NCBI GenBank assembly: GCA_016212475.1
Contig: JACRGC010000014.1
Span: 62,001-126,000, forward strand
Reading direction: 5' to 3'
Length of the DNA: 64,000 bases
Source of the DNA: Microcaldota archaeon
GTDB lineage: Archaea; Micrarchaeota; Micrarchaeia; Norongarragalinales; SBBD01
In this document: positions 58,301 to 61,300 of the stretch, one piece after another
Layout of the letters: each line of letters opens with the position of its first letter
Position numbering within the stretch: the stretch's first letter is position 1
Notes under the pieces: generated by a model
Told to the model about the DNA's origin: nothing
Databases searched by the model: none
Seen by the model: only the letters and a program-made list of their open reading frames with translations
Made by a program: the position numbers and the translations under genes

Positions 58301-61300
58301 GGAAATATTTGCTACCAAGACCTCAATGAATCAGGAACGCACTCCTTTAATGTCAGGGGCCAGATGAAAAACGACATAATTTACCCGCCAAATGGATTCA
58401 TTGTGCCTGTAGGCGACAACCTTACAATATCAACTAATGTAACCTCCGAATGCCGCGATCCAAGAAATTCGGCAGCAGTTGGAATCCAATTGATTTCCCC
58501 CGCAGCAGTTCTTGAAACTTGCATTGGTGTAAGCGGACTTGGGGGCGGGGGTTTCAATTGCACAATCAACACCAGCAACAAGCAAGGAGGCAACTGGAGC
58601 ATAAAATTGAATTCTTCCGAGACAAATTTCCTCTCAAACACAACAACCTATGCCAATTGGACTTTCTTCTCAAACACTCCCCCAACTTACCAAAACCAAA
58701 GCGTAACGCCAACACTTGGCGGATGGAGCGAAGTATTTTCATATTCGGTTTTTGTTTCGGACCCCCAATTGGATCCGGTTAGCTGCACGCTCTACACTTC
58801 AACAAATGGCGGAATTACAAATGTGAGCAGGGGCAATGCCTCGGTTTCAGGGGCCGGAACCTGCATTGTAAACGTTACGGCATTCACTTGCGGAGACATT
58901 ACCGCAAATACGGTTTTCTTCTTCAATGTAAATGATGGGACAAATATTTACAATACATCTGCAAATACCTCCATGTTCCAAATTGAGGCAAACGATGCGC
59001 AAGTGCAATATTCGTTTGGAAATGCATCGACAATCAATAGGTCGGATAACCTTGCAACCAACCTAATTGTCCGTTTAATAAACCAAGACAACACCTCCAT
59101 GAATCCAAATTCAGCAAACATCACATTCTGGGTGACAACAAACGGATCAAGCTTTGATTCCGGAAACCTTTCGCAAACCAATAGCTCCGCCCATGCGCAA
59201 ATTCTCTTCAATCCATCCTGCAGCTACAATACGGGTATCCAACTATGGAAAGCTGGGACAACGGATGTTTGCTACAAGCCTGCAAATTCATCCAATTTCA
59301 ATGTGACGGTCATTGGGAATTTGCAATATAATTTGCTATCCCCAACCGGAGGGAATTTTGGCAGGGGAACCAATGTCACGATTCGTGCAAACATCACGGA
59401 CGAGTGCTTTGTATCCCAGCCAACTGGAGTTGCACTCCTTTACAATTACACGAGGGATCCGCTAACATATTCGTGCTCACCAATTGCAAACGAATCAAAC
59501 GGCGCCTACAATTGCAGCTTCAATACAACAAGCCTTAATGCAAAAACCTACAACCTCACGGCAATTTCAAGCAAGCTTTACCTCAATCCAAACACAACTA
59601 CTTTTATAGATGCATTCCGCGTGCAAACCTCGCCAGTGCTTTCATTTGCCCGAGTGAACACCTCTACTGAAGATGGGAACGATAGCAGCGTTGGAGGCTA
59701 CTCGGAAACTTTCAATTTCTATGTGAATGTGACCGATGAGGATGGCGATGCGGTAACCGGCGCACTTTACCTGCGGCAAGGGGTTGGCTCTTGGAGCCTT
59801 GTTTCTTCGCCTAGCTGCTCATCTGATTGCAACAACACCCAATTCAGCTTTGCAAAATCCGATTTCGCATGCCCCGCCCCCAACGATTTGGGAGAGTGGA
59901 ATTTCATGTGGAACGCAACAGATTCGGCCGGGCTTAATGCATCGGCCGGAGTCATGAATTTCACAGTCGAGCAAGACGACATGCGGCTAGAATACATAGC
60001 AGGAAATGGCACGACGCAATATAGGAACAATACCGAATCAACCGTGCTTTCGGTTAGGGTGTACGATATCGATGACGCCAGGTATTTGGCACTTGGGGAA
60101 GCATCGGGAATGCGCTGGGTCACAACAAATGGTAGTTTGCAAGATTCCGGAACGGGCCTATCCGTCCTGTCAAATGCCTTCTTCAATTCCTCGTTCGATT
60201 CGACCTGCAGCTACAATGTCGGGCTCCAGAAATGGAGAATCGGAACTACGAGCAATGTTTGCTTCAAATCCGTAAACTCATCTGATTTCAATATTACTCT
60301 AAGGACGAACCTGAGCGTAACGATCAGCATGCCAAACGGCCAGGCATACAATCGCACCTCAATTGTCCCTGTATCATTCACTGCAATGGATGAATGCTCT
60401 GTTGGAATTGCCGGCGCATCAACATCTCTTGTATTTACGGGGGAGCAAAACAATTATTCAGCTACTTCCGGATTTGTCGATTTGCTAAACGGCACGTACA
60501 ATTATTCCTTTGATACGAACGGAAAAGCATTCGGCGGATATAACATAACTGCCCAGGCAAACAAGACCTATTACGATTCCAAGAACGGCACAAAAGCGCC
60601 GGGCTTTAGAATTATAATAAACCCGGATTTACAATCCCCAACCGTTAACCATGTATCTGCCGGCTGGGGCGAAACATGGCAATTCCAAGTCCAATGCAAG
60701 CAAAATGACAACGAGGCATTCAATGTCACGCTCTACAAACGCCTAAACTCCTCATCGTCCTGGGCTGCTTTGGAAACCCAAACCTGCCAATCAACAACTT
60801 ATGATACAAAAACCTTTACCGAAACCCTCTCTTGCGGCGATGTGACGCCATCAGGAACAACAGAATTCAAATTCAATGCAACGAATGCTTACGGCCAATC
60901 AACCGAAGTTACCGGTTCGACCTTTACCGTTGAAAAGGACGATGTTTCCGTAACATACTATGCAGGCAACGATGAAAATTCTACAAGGGAAGGATCAACA
61001 ACTACTTTGCTAAAGCTAACCATTGCAGATACGGATAGGGGTTCAACACTTGTGGGCTCCGGAATAAACACCTCGTTCTTCATCACAACCGATGGGACGA
61101 ATTTTGATTCGGGCACATACAATACCACGGATTCCCAAAGCAACACCTCCTACTATTTCGATTCCTCTTGCACTTACCTTCCAATGCAGCAAAAATGGGC
61201 CGGAGGAGTGCAAAACGATGCCTGCTACAAGAACAAATTATCTAGCAATTTCACAATCAATGTTTACGGCCAATTAAAGAACAATTTGCTTGTGCCAACA